A stretch of 64,000 bases of DNA from Brachypodius melanocephalos. Its lineage: Eukaryota > Chordata > Aves > Passeriformes > Pycnonotidae. Position 1 is the stretch's first letter, and each line of letters begins with the position of its first letter. The notes under the pieces are model-generated. The model ran no database searches. It saw only the letters and a list, made by a program, of their open reading frames with translations, and was not told the DNA's origin. Below, one piece after another: positions 1 to 13,780 of the stretch. The stretch is from positions 20,088,788-20,152,787 of the forward strand of contig VZSR01003806.1 in the NCBI GenBank assembly GCA_013398615.1, in the 5' to 3' direction. The position numbers and the translations under genes are program-made.

Positions 1-3000
1 GCCTTATAAAGTCCTCAGTGACAGGAGATGAGCTGGGGACAACATCTACCAGAGCCACACTCTGGGCTTTGGCTCAGGTTCTGAGACAGATCATGAGCAA
101 AGAGAGATGCTAAAACTTTGCCCAAAGGCAGATATTCTTTTTTTTTTTTTTCCTTTTTTTCTCACGTCATTCCTTGGGGACTAAAAGAAGTGGGAGACAT
201 CCCTCACCCAGGCCTGGTTTCCTGTGACAGAAGAGGCACAAGCAGAAAAGCAGTTGCTCACTGCCATGTGGGAAAGGAACTCCACCAGTCGTGTGCTTGC
301 TGGGCAGGGAGGATCTGGGATGGTCTGCCCTGAAAACTTGTCCTGACTCCACCACAGTTTCCCTTTAAATGTTCACCAGGAGCCCAAGGAGGCCCAGATA
401 GCTCTGAACTCATAAGCACCTCGCCTGGGAGGCCACTCATATGACTCCAGTGCTCTGCCAGGCTGGGGCATATGGCTCTGTTCCTGCCTTCCCACCAAAG
501 CCGGATGACAGGGAGCAATTTGGTGCCCTGCTGGAAACGAGCCCCTGGTCCCCAGCCAGCTCCCAGCAGCATCAAAAAGCCATCTCCACAGTTGGCAGTG
601 GCACTGAGGACGCCTTGCTCTGGCATGCTGAGAGCAGGCCAAGCCTGAGGGACTCTGGCATGGGACAGCTCGTCCCACCATCAGCCGTATTGTCCCGGCC
701 TGGTGGGATCCAGGAGCCCTTGGAGCCAGGGACAGCTTTTTTTTCTTTTCCTTTTTCTAATGGGATTTGGAGCCAGCCCAAAGAGTAGACGTCATCCCTT
801 CGCCCATCGCCACCTGCAGCCTCTCTGTCCACCACCTTGCCATGTCTCTGGCTCTTATTTTTGGAGCGCTGATGAAGCCCCGTCTGTTCCGTACCACGTG
901 TCGCCGTCACACACAGGACACGGCACAGCCAGGAAAGATGAGTCACCATTCACGGGACAGCGCTGGCAGGGGTCCAGTGCTGCCAATTTTAGGCTTTGTC
1001 AGACTGTGGTAATCACTGGGAAGGGGTTACATCATCAGAGCACTACAACAGCATTAGCTCATGCTGTTCCCAGGAGCTGGGGGCCAGCCAGGAACCTGAG
1101 GCACGGAGAGAGGTTCTCTGGGTTCTCGTCAAGCAGATTCCAGGAAGGAAATTCAGGCTTTTTTTGGTGATTCCATGCTGCAGGCTTTCTGGAGATACGC
1201 CTCTCATGGGAAGTTTGGGATTAGAGCGTAGGAAAAGGTGCTGTTGGTTAGTGAAATACATGAGAATTCAATTCTTTTTAGCTTCAGGTTGCTCTAGTGC
1301 AGGATTATTGTCAGGCATCTAAGAGAGCAGGATAAACGGGGAGCACATAGGCTCTGGGATGTGCAAAAAAACCATGGAAAAGATGCCCTACTGGGCAGAG
1401 ACTACTCTGTGCTTCTGCCCCTGATGGAGGTGGAGCAGTTCAGGTTGATGCAACTCAAAATCGATGAACTCTGAAGGAAAGAATTCTCTCGCTTCAGAAG
1501 CCATTAATTTTTTTTTAATGATTAGCTTGGGGTGACAGTTCTGAGTCTGGGCATGTAGCAAAATTACTGAGTCAGTAGAAATCTCCTGAGATGGCTTTTG
1601 TCCTAAGTGGCATTTGACCAACCTCATGCTCTCAATGCCCTCAGAACATCCACGCAGAGGGTCACTAAGGGGAGACAGCCACTACGCACAGGAGCCCCTG
1701 CCTGATGTACATCAAGGTCCCAAAAATGCTTGCAAAAGGCAAAAAGACCCAGGAGATAAGCCAGGATGAGCACGACTTAATGTGCAGACACCAAGTTCTG
1801 ACCTGCTCCCTATCACATAGGCCTGTGCAGAGTGTACAAAACGTGGGCAGCAGAGGAAGGAAGAGTTTCCTGCTGTTATCCTTGGAAATCAGTGTCCCTG
1901 GTGCCTTCAGCTACCCCACTGCGAGACAGCACCAGCTGCACCACATCCGTTTTTGTCACTTTGTCACTCCCCCTCGCAGGAACACTCTGCCAGACTCTCA
2001 TCACTGATGCCAGCCCTGTGTACTCTCCGGGAATGCTGAGACACTCCTTCTTTCCCAGAGACCAGTCCCCTCCGCTGGGATTATGCTGAGGCATTTCCAC
2101 CAAAGGCCCCCTACACAACACCAAAGGTTTATAAACCGTAAGGTTACGAAGTGTGCACTGCTGACACATCTCTGGATGGAGACCTCCTCCTTTGGCCAAT
2201 GAGTGTGATCCGAACTGGGTCCCTTCCTATTTCCCATCAGGCCAAAATCATTCCCAGAACTGGGATGAAGTCATTTCCCCAATTTCTTGCAGGCTTTATG
2301 TGTCCAGACCAAGCCAGGTTAGCAGGATCCCTGTTTGGTGCTGTCACAGACCCTTTTGAAGCATTGCCTTGGTGGTGTCTCATCTCCAGGGAACAGCCCG
2401 TGGGAGCTGTGTTTTTAGCAGGAAGTTCCCTCACAAAGCTCTGGTGGGAGATGTTGCTTTCCAAATCCAGGGACAAGTCTGTTGGGTTTCATCCCTGCTG
2501 ATAAACCAAAACACATCAGAACACGAGAACAGCCACCAGATCTTGTTCATCCTCTGTTTCACTTACCAGCACAGCCCTTGGCACATTTTTAGCTCCCGGC
2601 AGCCAACACCAACTCAAACAATTCCCATGCTTGGCTCAGGTGGTGGCAAGAACAATTCCCACCAAGCACTCTGGGCCACCCTGTTTCAGAGGCTGGGACA
2701 GAACACAGCAGTCAACAAAATTAGGCTTGGCTTAGTTGCTGATTCTGGGCACCAAACTTGCCCCATATCTGTGCTAAGGAAAAAGGGATTCTCATGGTCG
2801 CTCTCCAAAGCAAACCGTGGAACTCCTTGGGCTTTCTTTTCCAGCACTGAGGTGCTGCTCCCTTATTTTTCAGAGTATTTTAACCCCCACTTGCAGGATT
2901 ACAACATCCTTTCAGCTTGTGGTAGGCAGGTTTACATCTGTCCCAAAGGCTGTGGTCCTCATCCAAATTAAAACAGAAAAAAACCCCAAAACCCAAGAGT

Positions 3001-5697
3001 GACAGGATAGAGGTGCTGTAACAGATGTCAGATTGCAGTGTTAAAATGCACATATATTGTACATGTTTGTGCAGTCCTGTTGTTTCATACCAACCATCCC
3101 TACTCAGAACATAGAAATGGGTGGGAAAAGATTTTATGCTAAATGGAGCCATGTGTTGTTCTCCTTAGCAAAAGGGTTTGGCGCTTTTTTTTTTTTTCAC
3201 CATTTCAGTGCATTCCAGAGGTTCCTTAAGGTGTGTTTCTCTTCTAAATGTTCATAACAGTAGAGTTCAAATATCATTAGGTCTGAAAAATCTCAGCGTA
3301 GGAGGCTCCTTCTGGTATTTTCAAGATTCAAACTGGAAGCAGCTCTGCTGGATTTGATACACTCAAAAATCTTAGCAAAGCACTGGCCACTAGAAGTTGT
3401 GACTAAAGTGCCCTTCACAAAGAATCAGATGTTGAATGTGAAATGTGATTTTTTCCTCCAAGAATAACCTCTCTTGTATTCTGCCATCTTATTCTTACCA
3501 GTTGAAGTAACCATGTTTGGGGTGGGGGGTTTGTGCCTGTTGTTCTAGAAAGACTATTTTAATTAGCAAACTGACAAAAACTAAGTTCTCAGCAGGAAAT
3601 AGCAATAGAAGTTTCTAGAAATGGTTGTGCTCCTGTCAGGTTGACCCAGGTTTGTGTGACTCCCCTGCCCTCTAACATTGCCTACAAAGAGGGATTTTGC
3701 TCTGCTTGCACAGAGTTAAATCCTGTCCTTGCTGGAGGTGTTGTCAGAACATCCTGGGGGAGCATTTCCAATGAAACCTCTTGGGGTCTCTCGAGGAGCT
3801 TCACATCCTCTCATCTGAGGCTCTTCATTTCTAGGGGCTCAGGTGGGGTTCTTTTTCGGTGTCATTCTGAGACAGCACTTAAAGGCTTCAGATTAATGGG
3901 GATTTAACTCAAAAGTCTTTATAATTACAGTGATGACTGTGCAGAGGGCACCTCGGCTTGAAAAGAGTGGCAATTCATGCAGCTTTTGACAAAAATAGAC
4001 ACGCAGAGCAGTTCTCATGCTCTATTTCCAAACAAGCTAATCTGTGCCCGGGAAATCCTGGCTGCTGCTTTCCCAGCACATTTCTAATGCAGAATTAACC
4101 CAGGTGATTGGTGCCTGGAGGGATTTAGACCAAGCTCAGGGCAGAGCATCTCTCCTTCATGTCTATGGGTCATTAGAAGACAGAGAGGCACACGGCTGTT
4201 GGTTTTGGGTGTCTCTATCAGCTTCAGTGCCATCCCTGCCCTCCTGAGAGTCAGGGAGTTGTGGGATTCATGATCTCTGGAGGATGCACTGGGAAAAGGT
4301 GAACTTGGGCATGGTGGGAAGATCCTAGTGAGATTTTGGCACTTGGGTCCTAGCTGCTGCAATGTGTGTTACTGGTCCACATAAACCCCAATTTAAGTGA
4401 TAACAGCAGCTCTTTTAATTGGAAACACCATCCATGCAGCCCCACACTGACATTGAAAACATCATCAGTAAGATAAATAAGAATTCTCATTCCAAAAATC
4501 ACAAAGGAAAGAACTGTTCTGCATGAACATCCTCAAAGTAGCATCTGCTGAAGTGGGGGTTCTTTCAGTGAGAAAAAACCCCCTGCTTTTGCTGAAAGGA
4601 AAACTGTGGATTCTTTCCATTCCATTTTCTTAACATTTAGGGGAAGCTTCAAAACAGAAGAGCCATTTCAAACTAAATAGTGTTGTGTTATAAATACTTT
4701 TATATCATTTATGCCACACCAACAAGAACTCCAAAATGAAGACTGTGTGTGTCTCTCTGTTCCCTGATTGCCTCCAGCTTCTTTAGGATTGAGTCAAGTC
4801 ACCAAACTCACTCCAAATTCCTGAATGGAATTCTGAGACATCTGTTGTGCCTTGTTCCCCCTGAAAAGTGAGTTTGTGTGTTGTCATTTCCTTGAACTCT
4901 ACCATTAGAGCCCCACCAGAGGCTCTGGTAGCTGTGTGGAGTTGTTCCAGAAGAGGCTGCTCTGCAGAAGGCAGGATTTGTCTCTAGTTCTAGCAATGGA
5001 CTCACACTGACATTTTCCTCAGGTGTAATTTTAGGAGCATAGCTGACACCAGATTCCTGGAAGGATTATCCTGTCCTGCTAAAATAACATTTTTTTCTGG
5101 CAGAAAGCTGTCCCCACATCTGTATTACACTTTATCTAAGCTCTACCTGCCATGCCTGGGCTCCTCAGAGCTGTCCAAACACAGCAGCCACCTGGAGTAA
5201 TTTACTCTGCCCAGCCTGGAAAATCTGATAATATGAGAAGCTTCATCTCCAGGCATTGAAGAGTTGAGCCAAAGGTCTTCTACATTATTTTTAACATGAT
5301 GAAAGGGATTATACGACCATGGTTGTGATAAACAGAGGACTGTGATCAGATTTTTTCTATACCTGTAACACAAACAGTGGTGGAGCCCAAGAACTGGCAC
5401 TCAGGTGATTGTACTAAATGGGTCTCTGGTAGGGTTTTGTCTGCTAGCCCTTTCCCAAAGCTTTCTCAAGCATGAGAAAACAAATTCACATAGTCCAGGA
5501 ACCATTCCCATTGGGCAGATTGGATAGAACTCCTGAGGGATTTTAACAAGATGGGCATGGCAGATTCTGCCAGCTGGGCTCAGGGTCAACAAATAACCCT
5601 GTTTCTCATTTGGGGTTCAGATATCACTACCAGGTTCTTTTCCCATGTGTCCTTCTCCTCTCAGGTGGTTTTTATGAGCCAGTCTGTGGTGACAACT

Positions 5698-5721
5698 CAC
5701 TACACAAAGTAGTGTGTAGTG
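5698..5721. repeat. Short perfect inverted repeat (hairpin)
   Basis: CACTACAC at 5698-5705 is exactly complementary to GTGTAGTG at 5714-5721, leaving an 8-base loop. It sits in the XKR6 intron with no neighbouring feature that explains it. An 8-bp stem can arise by chance in 64 kb, so no function is proposed. Confidence 0.5.
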
Positions 5722-6374
5722 CATCCAAAGACCTCAGTTGGCCAAGTGAAGTGTGGATCTCTGCTTATACAGGGACTGAGACTTCCCCTAAGGGCTACCA
5801 GAAATGTTCCAGCTCTGGAACAGGTGTCAGCAGCTTCTTTCCCTACATAAATAGGTAAAACCTGAGTTACCTGCAGTCAGCATCCTGGGAAAGGGGCAAG
5901 GCTATTATGGAAAGCAAAAAGTGGGTTTTCATGTTGATGAGGGCTGTGTACAGCTGTTGAGACCAGCCCTCTTCTCAGTGATGTAACAGAGGGATGTTGT
6001 CTTTCTCCTACCACTTGAGGATGTTGGTAACTCTGTCTGGCTGTTCTAGGATGTCCTCTGACTGACCATGGCACCGTCCTCACATCAGGATGGTGTTGAG
6101 GGCTTGTTTTACCTGCTTAAATTAGTTATAAATTAATTGTGTTGTTCCACTTGAATATGCCCACATCAGGTTGGGTCTGTCGGCTTTTTCTCTGCAGGAG
6201 CCATTGTGGCCTATTCTGCTCATCTTGAGGCCAGGAACAGGTTTCAGCAATCCTCTTCTCTCTTCTTCACCTTGCCGAGATTCAGTGCTCCCCTCTGAGC
6301 TCTTGTGGAGCGTTGGTGGATGCCAAACCCGTGCTGTTCATCTTACCATGTTCTTCTTCGGTTATTTCAGTTTA

Positions 6375-6520
6375 AACCCCATCCCTGGAAGTGTTCAGGA
6401 CCAGGCTGGATGGGATCTGGGCAACCTGGGAGAGTGGAAGGTGTCTCTACCCATGGCAGGGGGTTGGAACAAGATGAGTTTTAAGGACTCTTCCCTCTCA
6501 AACCATTGCATGATTCACCA
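6375..6520 (+). mobile_element. CR1 LINE 3' end fragment
   Basis: The segment follows the order of the avian CR1 3' terminus: 'CCATCCCTGGAAGTGTTCA', 'CCAGGCTGGATGGG', 'AGTGGAAGGTGTC', 'CCCATGGCAGGGGGTTGGAA', then a degraded 'CCATTGCATGATTC' tail. Only about the last 145 bases are present, which fits the 5' truncation typical of CR1. It is inserted in the sense direction within the XKR6 intron. Divergence from the remembered consensus suggests an old copy. Confidence 0.9.
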
Positions 6521-8798
6521 GGAAGAGTCAATGGAGAGACAGAGGCATTTCCAGACAACTCATACCCTGTCTCAGACAGGATTCCTGGGGTGAAATAAAC
6601 ACTGAGACACATGATGGACAGGGCATCTTCATACAGAGGGTTTTAGAACAGAGGGGAAGCTTTGCCAGTCCTGATGTGGTGGGCGCTGGCCAACATTCTG
6701 AACAGGAGGCTGACACTTCACTGAGGTTATCCGAGGACAATCCCAAACAGAGGGTGGATTATCCCATCTCTGCCTGGCCTGGGGTGCTCATGCCTCCCAC
6801 AGCAGGATCAGTCTCTGGCTTGCATCCAGGAGGAGATACAAGCCTCGATGGCTGCAGGGCTGGAGCTGGTTTGGAGTGCCCGAGTTCACAGAGGACATGA
6901 ATAGGAGGAGACACGAGAGGAGCAGCCAAGATAATGAGAGCACAGATCAGATGAGCGTGGCTGGTCACCTCTTCCTGCAGCAGGGAGAAGGGGGCACTGG
7001 GGACAGCTGAAAGGCAGCAGGATGAAAGGGGAGGAAAGCAAGGCCTTTGGAAACACGATCCCTGGTGACCCCATGAATGCTTCCTCAAGGCGGTGCTGAG
7101 GCGTGGGCTGGAGGAGGAACTAAGGAGGGATTTGGTTCTTCTGGGGTCACCAAGGACATCTTAATTTAGCAAAAGGAAAAGGGTTTAGGAAGCAGCATTT
7201 CAGGACATGAACCAGACTTTCACTGTGGAGGGGCAGGAGGGCAACCCACCATGCCAGCGAGCTTTTGTGGAGTTGCCCTGGCATGGATTTTCTGATAGTG
7301 GAAGGTTTGGGAACACGGATGTGCCTCTGGTCTAATGTGGAAGAGCTCTCTTTGTGCCAGCTTGGACATGGACTATCCTGTACAGAAACCCAACACAAGC
7401 CTTGTGTGGGATTTCAGTGGGATTTGGTGGTAGAAGGCTTCCTTGTTATCCAGACCTACTTGGAAATTTGTCCCTGAAAGGAGTTACCTTTGTTTCCTGC
7501 CTTTCCCAGTCATCAGCAGTTTTCTATTTCTTATGGAATGGTGATGCTATGTCCAGGTGAGCTGGATCCTGGAGAACTGGGATGTGATACCCCTCAGAGG
7601 AAGGTCCCAGAGGATGTCCCAAGAAAGGGAGCAAGTGCTGAGAGTGTGAAACTCACCCCTTGCTTGATGAAACCAAAGTATTTTCCTTTAGAAAAGAGCA
7701 AAGGACAGGACACTGGTGTGATGTCTCTTCCCAGTCTTCCCAGTGTCAAGATCTGGATTTTCATCCCTGGTAATTCCAGCTCTCAGTAGAGCACAGAGGT
7801 GTCACATAAATGTGAGGAGGCCATTCCTGGGTCTCACTTTTGCATCATGTTCACAATAGGTGGAGTGGTTCTCATCTGCCATACTGGACTGGTGGAACAC
7901 TGAAGAAACTGTTTGTGTCCTGAAATCCAGTGAGGAAAATCAATGGCAAAATGGTCTGTGCAGCCCTTTACTGTTTATATACTGGCAATGTTCCATAATT
8001 TTCCATGTTCAAAGAGACAAATGAAGAGGGAAAATAAAGGAAAAAAGACACAAGTCATTCCCTCCTCTGATGGGGAAGAATAAAGAAAGCTCAAGCATCA
8101 AAATCCACCAGGAAACAATGAAAATCAGACCTGGGGTCTGATTCTGACCCCTTTTACTCTGACACAAACAAATTAAATCAGATTAAAAAATAAGGGAGAG
8201 AGACTTTCAGGCCCTGTTGTTACGAAATCAGGATCTGGCTTGATCTCTTTTGTGTATGAATGCATTTTCACTCCGTGCGCATCAAAATGAAAGCCTGCTC
8301 CTCGTCTCCTGCTGAGCTTCAGGGAGGAACATGCCACCCAAAGGGGAAAACAGGATAACAGGGTTCACAGCACAGGGGCCCGAGCAGCCAGCGAGGGATG
8401 GGGATGAACTGAAATGTGGCACTTGGCATTAAGCAAGAGCTGCCTCTGCACAGGGGCTGAGGGAAGGTTTCGTGTCACGCTCAATATTTGCCATCATCCT
8501 CGCCCAGGGGAAACGTTGGTATCTTCCCATTTTGTTTTAGTGGAGTCTTAAGGAGAATTAATGTCAAAAAAAGAAATAGAGCACTGTTTAGGCACCGTTC
8601 TCAACGTTAAAGGGACAGACACCACAGGAAATACTCAGGGAATGTGCTGTAGCAACTGCATCCAAGTTATGGGCAACCAACAGCCTGCAGCTGGATTTGT
8701 GATGAAAACTGTACCTACCTCTAGTGAAAATCCTCTCTCCTCAGCTGGACAACACTGAGTAAGGCCAAAATGGGTATATTGTTAATTTTAAATATTCT

Positions 8799-8824
8799 TG
8801 TGTGTGTGTGTGTGTGCGTGTGTG
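8799..8824. repeat. (TG)n microsatellite
   Basis: About thirteen TG dinucleotides with one GC interruption, followed by a T-run. It is a simple repeat in the XKR6 intron and likely polymorphic in length. Confidence 0.95.
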
Positions 8825-9743
8825 ATTTTTTTTCCTGTTAGACTGGTTGTAAAACCCTGCATCACTGCATAGCAGGAATAGGCCAGATAGACAGGGATGG
8901 GTTTCCCTGCACTGTTTTTGTTCCTAGGCTTTAAAAGCAGCAGTGGCAATTTAAGGGGAGTCACTGCTTTGATTCTTTCATGTGGATGGGTTTTTTTCCA
9001 AAGAGCCTTTTCTACAAATCTGAGATGATCTTTTCTTTTTCTGGACCATGGGTAGGAATCAGAGCAGGAAAACCAAACCAGGATGAAATTCAGGGTGTTC
9101 CTGTGAGCTTCAGCAGTCTCCCTTGAACTCAGAGTTGTTCAGGCTCCTCTCCTCTGGTATCAGATCACTGTCTGCATTGTATTCAAGTCCACTCATGTTT
9201 TCATGATCCAAAGCAACAGCTCTTCTTTCCCTTTCTCAGAGAATCTATTCTTTGGTCTGACATTCTCAGAAATTTAACTTTTATACACCTGCCTGATTTC
9301 CCACTGCTTTCTCATCCCTCTGTGCCATTTCCTGTCGCACAACCTCTGTGCCACATGTGTTTGTCATTGAAGAGGGATCATGAGCTCCCCTGAGAAAGGC
9401 AGAATTTTTTTGAGTCTCAGCTGGTGTCATTTGAAATGCCCTGAGTGCCTTCCTTCACTCCAGCTCCCAGTTCAGAAGTGTTCTTGTCCTCTGTATGCGA
9501 GTTTGTCACATCTGCCAGCTCCACACGGTGGTCTGGAATATCCTAAAATGTCTCAAACATTGCTGGATTCTCACCTGTGGTGGTTGCACTAAGCTTTGAT
9601 CCTCCTTTGAGCAAAAAGACATCATTTAACCACAGACATCCTGGGGTGAGTCTCTACATTAGGAGCTGAGTCCTGTCTGAAATGTCTTGTCAAGCACACT
9701 GTGATGTGGAGAACTATTCCCTGCTTTAGCTTGGATTTTATAT

Positions 9744-9828
9744 GAGATCTTGGGTAAATCCTTCAAATCTCGGTGCTTCATCTGTCAAATGGGACATCAT
9801 AGAGCTCTACCTCCCCGTGCTGAATGTA
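9744..9828 (+). mobile_element. MIR-type SINE remnant
   Basis: The run 'GATCTTGGGTAAATCCTTCA', then 'CGGTGCTTCATCTGTCAAAT' and 'GGGACATCAT' keeps the order of the MIR core: 'CTTGGGCAAGT..CTT', 'TCAGTTTCCTCATCTGTAAAATGGG', 'ATAAT'. The tRNA-like head is not recognisable. It is an ancient amniote CORE-SINE fragment if correct. A chance match is possible because only about 80 bases align by eye. Confidence 0.55.
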
Positions 9829-10839
9829 GGTGAGCAGATGTCTCACTGCAAGACTTCAGGGTTCATTCCTAAAGGAATCTGGGGGATTATTTCTTTGTGC
9901 TGTGTCATTCAAGACACAGAGACTTGACTCCTTGACGGTGCTGACTTTGGCCTGTGCATCACTCGTGGCTTCCTAGGGCAGAGAGGCTTGGAGAGAATCC
10001 CAATCTATGCCAGTTTGACTCATTTTGGGCTGGTGGGATACAGAGCTGCAGCCACAAGGCTTCCAGCCCCACGGGAGCTGATTTGCTCCTGGCTCAAGAA
10101 TGCCTACAGAGATGTGTTTGTGCATGGTGGGGATGTTCCACTCCTAAGACTGAGAACACAGTGAGAAGAGTGGGAGTGGGCTTTTTTTGAAGTGACTTCA
10201 GTGTTTACCCAACCTCATCCCTTTGATAAACAAACCTTGGGAGGGAGTTGAAACCTACTCATGCTCCACAAAGGTGCATCAGCTACCGCGTGCAAGAGTC
10301 AGAATCAAAATAAAATATTACTACACATGTGATCCAACTTTTCAGGACTTTTTGTTTTAGTTATAATTGAAGAGATCTCTACAGTAGCTTAGAAATAAGG
10401 TCTGGAGAAGGTGGGAGGAAAAACAGGGACAGTTCATCCCACAGTCAGTGAGAATTGTAAATTGTACAAAGTTGTCATGGGCTACAAGTCACAGGGAAAG
10501 TTGGGAATGGGAAATTTGTGGTCAATATGACAAAAGTGCTGTGTCATTGAGGTCTGTGTAAAAGAGTCAGGGAATAATTTCTGTAGCAACACAGGAAGAA
10601 GTAAAAGTGATGTAAAAGTCTTTACATTACTCCATGGCTCCTGCTGACATCCACCTACAGATCTCCCCCTTACACCCAGGTCCAGATCCTGCTCATCACC
10701 AGGGTGCCAAAATTCACATTCAACACCAGACTTGTGAACTTTTAAACAACAGCAAAAATATGTCAGAATGCCCGGAGATCCTTCATTGCCTCCCTCAGAT
10801 CTTGGTGGAGATGAAGAGACAATGAGCTGTTCTGCATGA

Positions 10840-11105
10840 GGGGGGTTCATCCCGCCTGACTGCCGGTGCTCGCACGTCCCCTGGCAAGGGATGGAGTCAG
10901 ACACCTTGGGAGCATGAGTCAACCCCTCCCTGTCCCACACACGGATGTCAGGACAGGCTGAATCACTTTCTGGGGGTGTCTGCCTCTCTCTGCTGGCTGG
11001 AGGAGACGTTCAGATGACTGTCAGCAGCCCGGGTGCCGTGCGAGTGACTCAACTCTCTGAGCCAGCTCGGTGCAATTTGCAGCGAAGGCTGTGATTAGTG
11101 GAAGG
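10840..11105. promoter_or_regulatory. Candidate regulatory block with paired AP-1 motifs
   Basis: Perfect AP-1 heptamers occur at 10915-10921 (TGAGTCA) and 11045-11051 (TGACTCA), about 130 bases apart. A related TGAATCAC lies between them. The block carries more CpG and is less repeat-like than its surroundings. AP-1/MAF binding to such heptamers is established, but use of these sites is inference. Nothing here shows which gene or tissue would be involved. Confidence 0.3.
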
Positions 11106-11559
11106 TTCTGCCCTGAAAACATTAGGTAAAGCCTTTATGTGCAAACCGGGGGATTGTTTTGGGTGTATTTTATTCCCCTCTCTTTTCTAGAATAAATGAG
11201 CCCAACAGAAACATTTCTAATCCAGGGTGACACATCTGTCTCCTGTGGGCTGGTGCTGCTTGAGTTTCCCTGTACAAGTACAGATAATGCTGTACAAGTT
11301 TCTAGTAAAACAACACTAAAATAAGGCAGTAAATGACATATTTTTTCCCTGCTAATCATTTAAAGTTTTTAAACTGAATAACCAAGAGGCAGTGCAACAA
11401 ACAGTACTTATACACAAAGCAAAACTTTGTGGCATGACTCATCCTTCCAAAACTGTTAATAAAGTCTACCAAAAATGTAAATCATCTAGTATGTTAAAAA
11501 TGAATCTGATCTACATCTGCTTGAGTATGAGGCTGCTCATATTTAGAAGATTCCATCCA

Positions 11560-11947
11560 TTATGGGGAGAGACTGAGGGAGCTGGGCCTGTTCAGTCTGG
11601 AGGATACTGAGAAGGAATCTCAATAATCCATATAAATACCTCCAAGGGGTGTCAGAGGAGGGTGTCAGACTCTTTGCAGAGGTGCCCAGTGACAGGATGA
11701 GGAGCAGTGGCCATAAAATAAACCACAAGAAGTTCCACCTCAACATGAGAAAGAGCTTCTTTACACTGAGGATGGCAGAGCACTGCAACAGCTGCCCAGG
11801 GAGAGCATGGAGTTCCCTATCTGGAGACATTCCAAACCCACCTGGATGTGTTCCTGTGCCACCTGCTCCAGGTGATCCTACCTTGGCAGAGTGATTGGAT
11901 GATCTCCAGGGCTTCCTTCCAACTCCAACCACTCTGTGAGTCTGGAA
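11560..11947 (+). mobile_element. CR1 LINE 3' fragment (CR1-X/Y-like)
   Basis: The copy begins near 'GGGGAGAGACTGAGGGAGCT', then 'CTGTTCAGTCTGGAGGA', 'TAAATACCTCCAAGGGGTGT' and 'GTGCCCAGTGACAGGATGAG'. It ends with 'GAAGTTCCACCTCAACATGA', 'CTGCCCAGGGAG', 'GATGATCTCCAGGGCTTCCT' and 'CCAACCACTCTGTGAGTC'. This is the layout of the C-terminal ORF2 region plus 3' UTR of avian CR1. About 390 bases are kept, 5'-truncated. The open frames across it on both strands carry stops or have no start of their own, so it is not coding now. The subfamily call is tentative. Confidence 0.92.
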
Positions 11948-13780
11948 TTCCCAAGTCTTATGCACAAGAGTTTCTTAGTGAGGACATAGAACTCGGGGGA
12001 TATTGTGATTTTCTTAAAGCTGGTGGCATAAAGCTTCCCTCTAGGATAAGGCCACTACTCTCACTGCTTTGCTGTTTGTTGTTTTTTAAAATCCAATCTG
12101 AAATTCTAATGCACGTTTGAGCCCAAAGACAAGGGGTTCAGAGGGAAGCTCGAGAGCTAATCAAAAGGTGTAATTTTGGTGGACATTGCAGGCTCTGAGA
12201 ATTCCAGTGAGGGCAGAGTTGGAGTCTGCCATTCTTCCTGGTCTCCTTCTCCATCATCTGTCCTCCAGCCACGGAGAGGTTGGAAGGAGGGAAATCTAAC
12301 CCTGCCACACTGTGGGGTGGTCTTCTCAAAACCAAGATAAATTCTATAGAGTGATGTCTGAGGAGTCAGTGGACCTTATTTGCATTCCCCTGGAAGTCAG
12401 GCCCCCATGAGCAGAGAGAAAAGAAAACAGGAGAAGAAGAAATTTAGGGTTTTTTGGCATTTTGCCTTTTTAACTCTGAGCAGCTGCAGGAAGATGTTCT
12501 TTGGCTTTTCTTGAAGAAGTAAAAGCCAAATAAGATGTGGACCTATCACTCAGTTACACATCAGAGATGGAGGGACATTTCTCATTGTTTTGCTTGGAAC
12601 TTAGCAGTTTTTCTTTGGAGTTTTATCTGATGTTCTCAGATAAATCTTTGGCTAAGGCCCAATCCAACCATAGCTACCAAATTACTGAGCTTCTCAAATA
12701 CGGATTTTGGTCCATCATCTGTTTTCTCACCTGCAGAGCAGTTGTCCAGTGAGCAGCAGTAGGGGAAAAGGAATAAGATGCCAGCAGCTCTTTCTTTTCC
12801 CAGGAATCTCTCAATTAATTTTTATTGTGATGCTTTGCTCCATGAGTCGTTCAATCTACCCTCGTGATAATCAATGGAATTATATTTTTTAAAGCCTCTC
12901 AAGTGTCATGGGGTCACTATTTTATCTTCTGGGGAAAATAAATTGTTTTAGTGTTTGTTGGGATGGAGAATAAGACCAGTTCCCTTTGGAATATCATGAG
13001 GTGTTCTGCCCCATGTCAGGGTGCATGGGGATGTGTTGGGAGCTGAAGGTGACTCCAGTACAGGCTCTGCCATCCCTGACATGACTGTGACTTGGATTTG
13101 TGCTCCAGCCAGTAGACAAGACTGGGGAAGAGCTACCTCCAGTATAGGTCTTGGGTCCATCCTGGAAACAAGGCAGGGGATTTGCTGGAGAGATCAGATC
13201 CTTTTGTTCAGGACTCTTTCGAGGGTATTGATGAGTCCTGATGCTCCCTGGATTTATATGTTTATCTGCATGGGACAAAAACCTTGTTTTTCCAGAAGGC
13301 GAAAGCAAATGGGGATTCCTGAGTAAGACAGAATCAATGGGAATGTTACTTAAATGAAAGTATTTTAGAATTAAAAAGAATCCATGTGGTTGCAGGGAAT
13401 ACAGGTGTCCTGATCTTGCCGTGCTGCATTCCAAGAGAGATTCCACACTCCAAGAAAGTAACTTTCACACTTGGGCTTCAGCATTTAGATGGGATCTGGA
13501 TTTCAAACTCTTAAATGTGGATCCAGTCAGGATGAGCACAGAGGCTGCTCCCTACTGGAACAGCTGGGATGGGGTGGCCGATCTAGTGGCTCAGGAAGAT
13601 AAGGACAAGGAGTTAGAGAACTCCTGAATATGGCTCCATTTCCAATTCCCACACTGATATCTCTGTATTTCTCTCCTCCAGACTGTAAGGACAACCTGAC
13701 GTGAGTTGAACCTTCAGGCTCCCGAGCCTGCCCCAGATGCAATAATTTAGTGAGCAGATGATGTTTTCCACCAAAGCTCC

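Noticed and set aside
2369..2971. A 200-codon open frame on the + strand inside the XKR6 intron
   Set aside because: No domain, repeat or motif is recognisable, and composition is like its flanks. A frame of this length can arise by chance in 64 kb searched on six frames.
11543..11965. A 140-codon minus-strand frame
   Set aside because: It lies antisense to a CR1 fragment.
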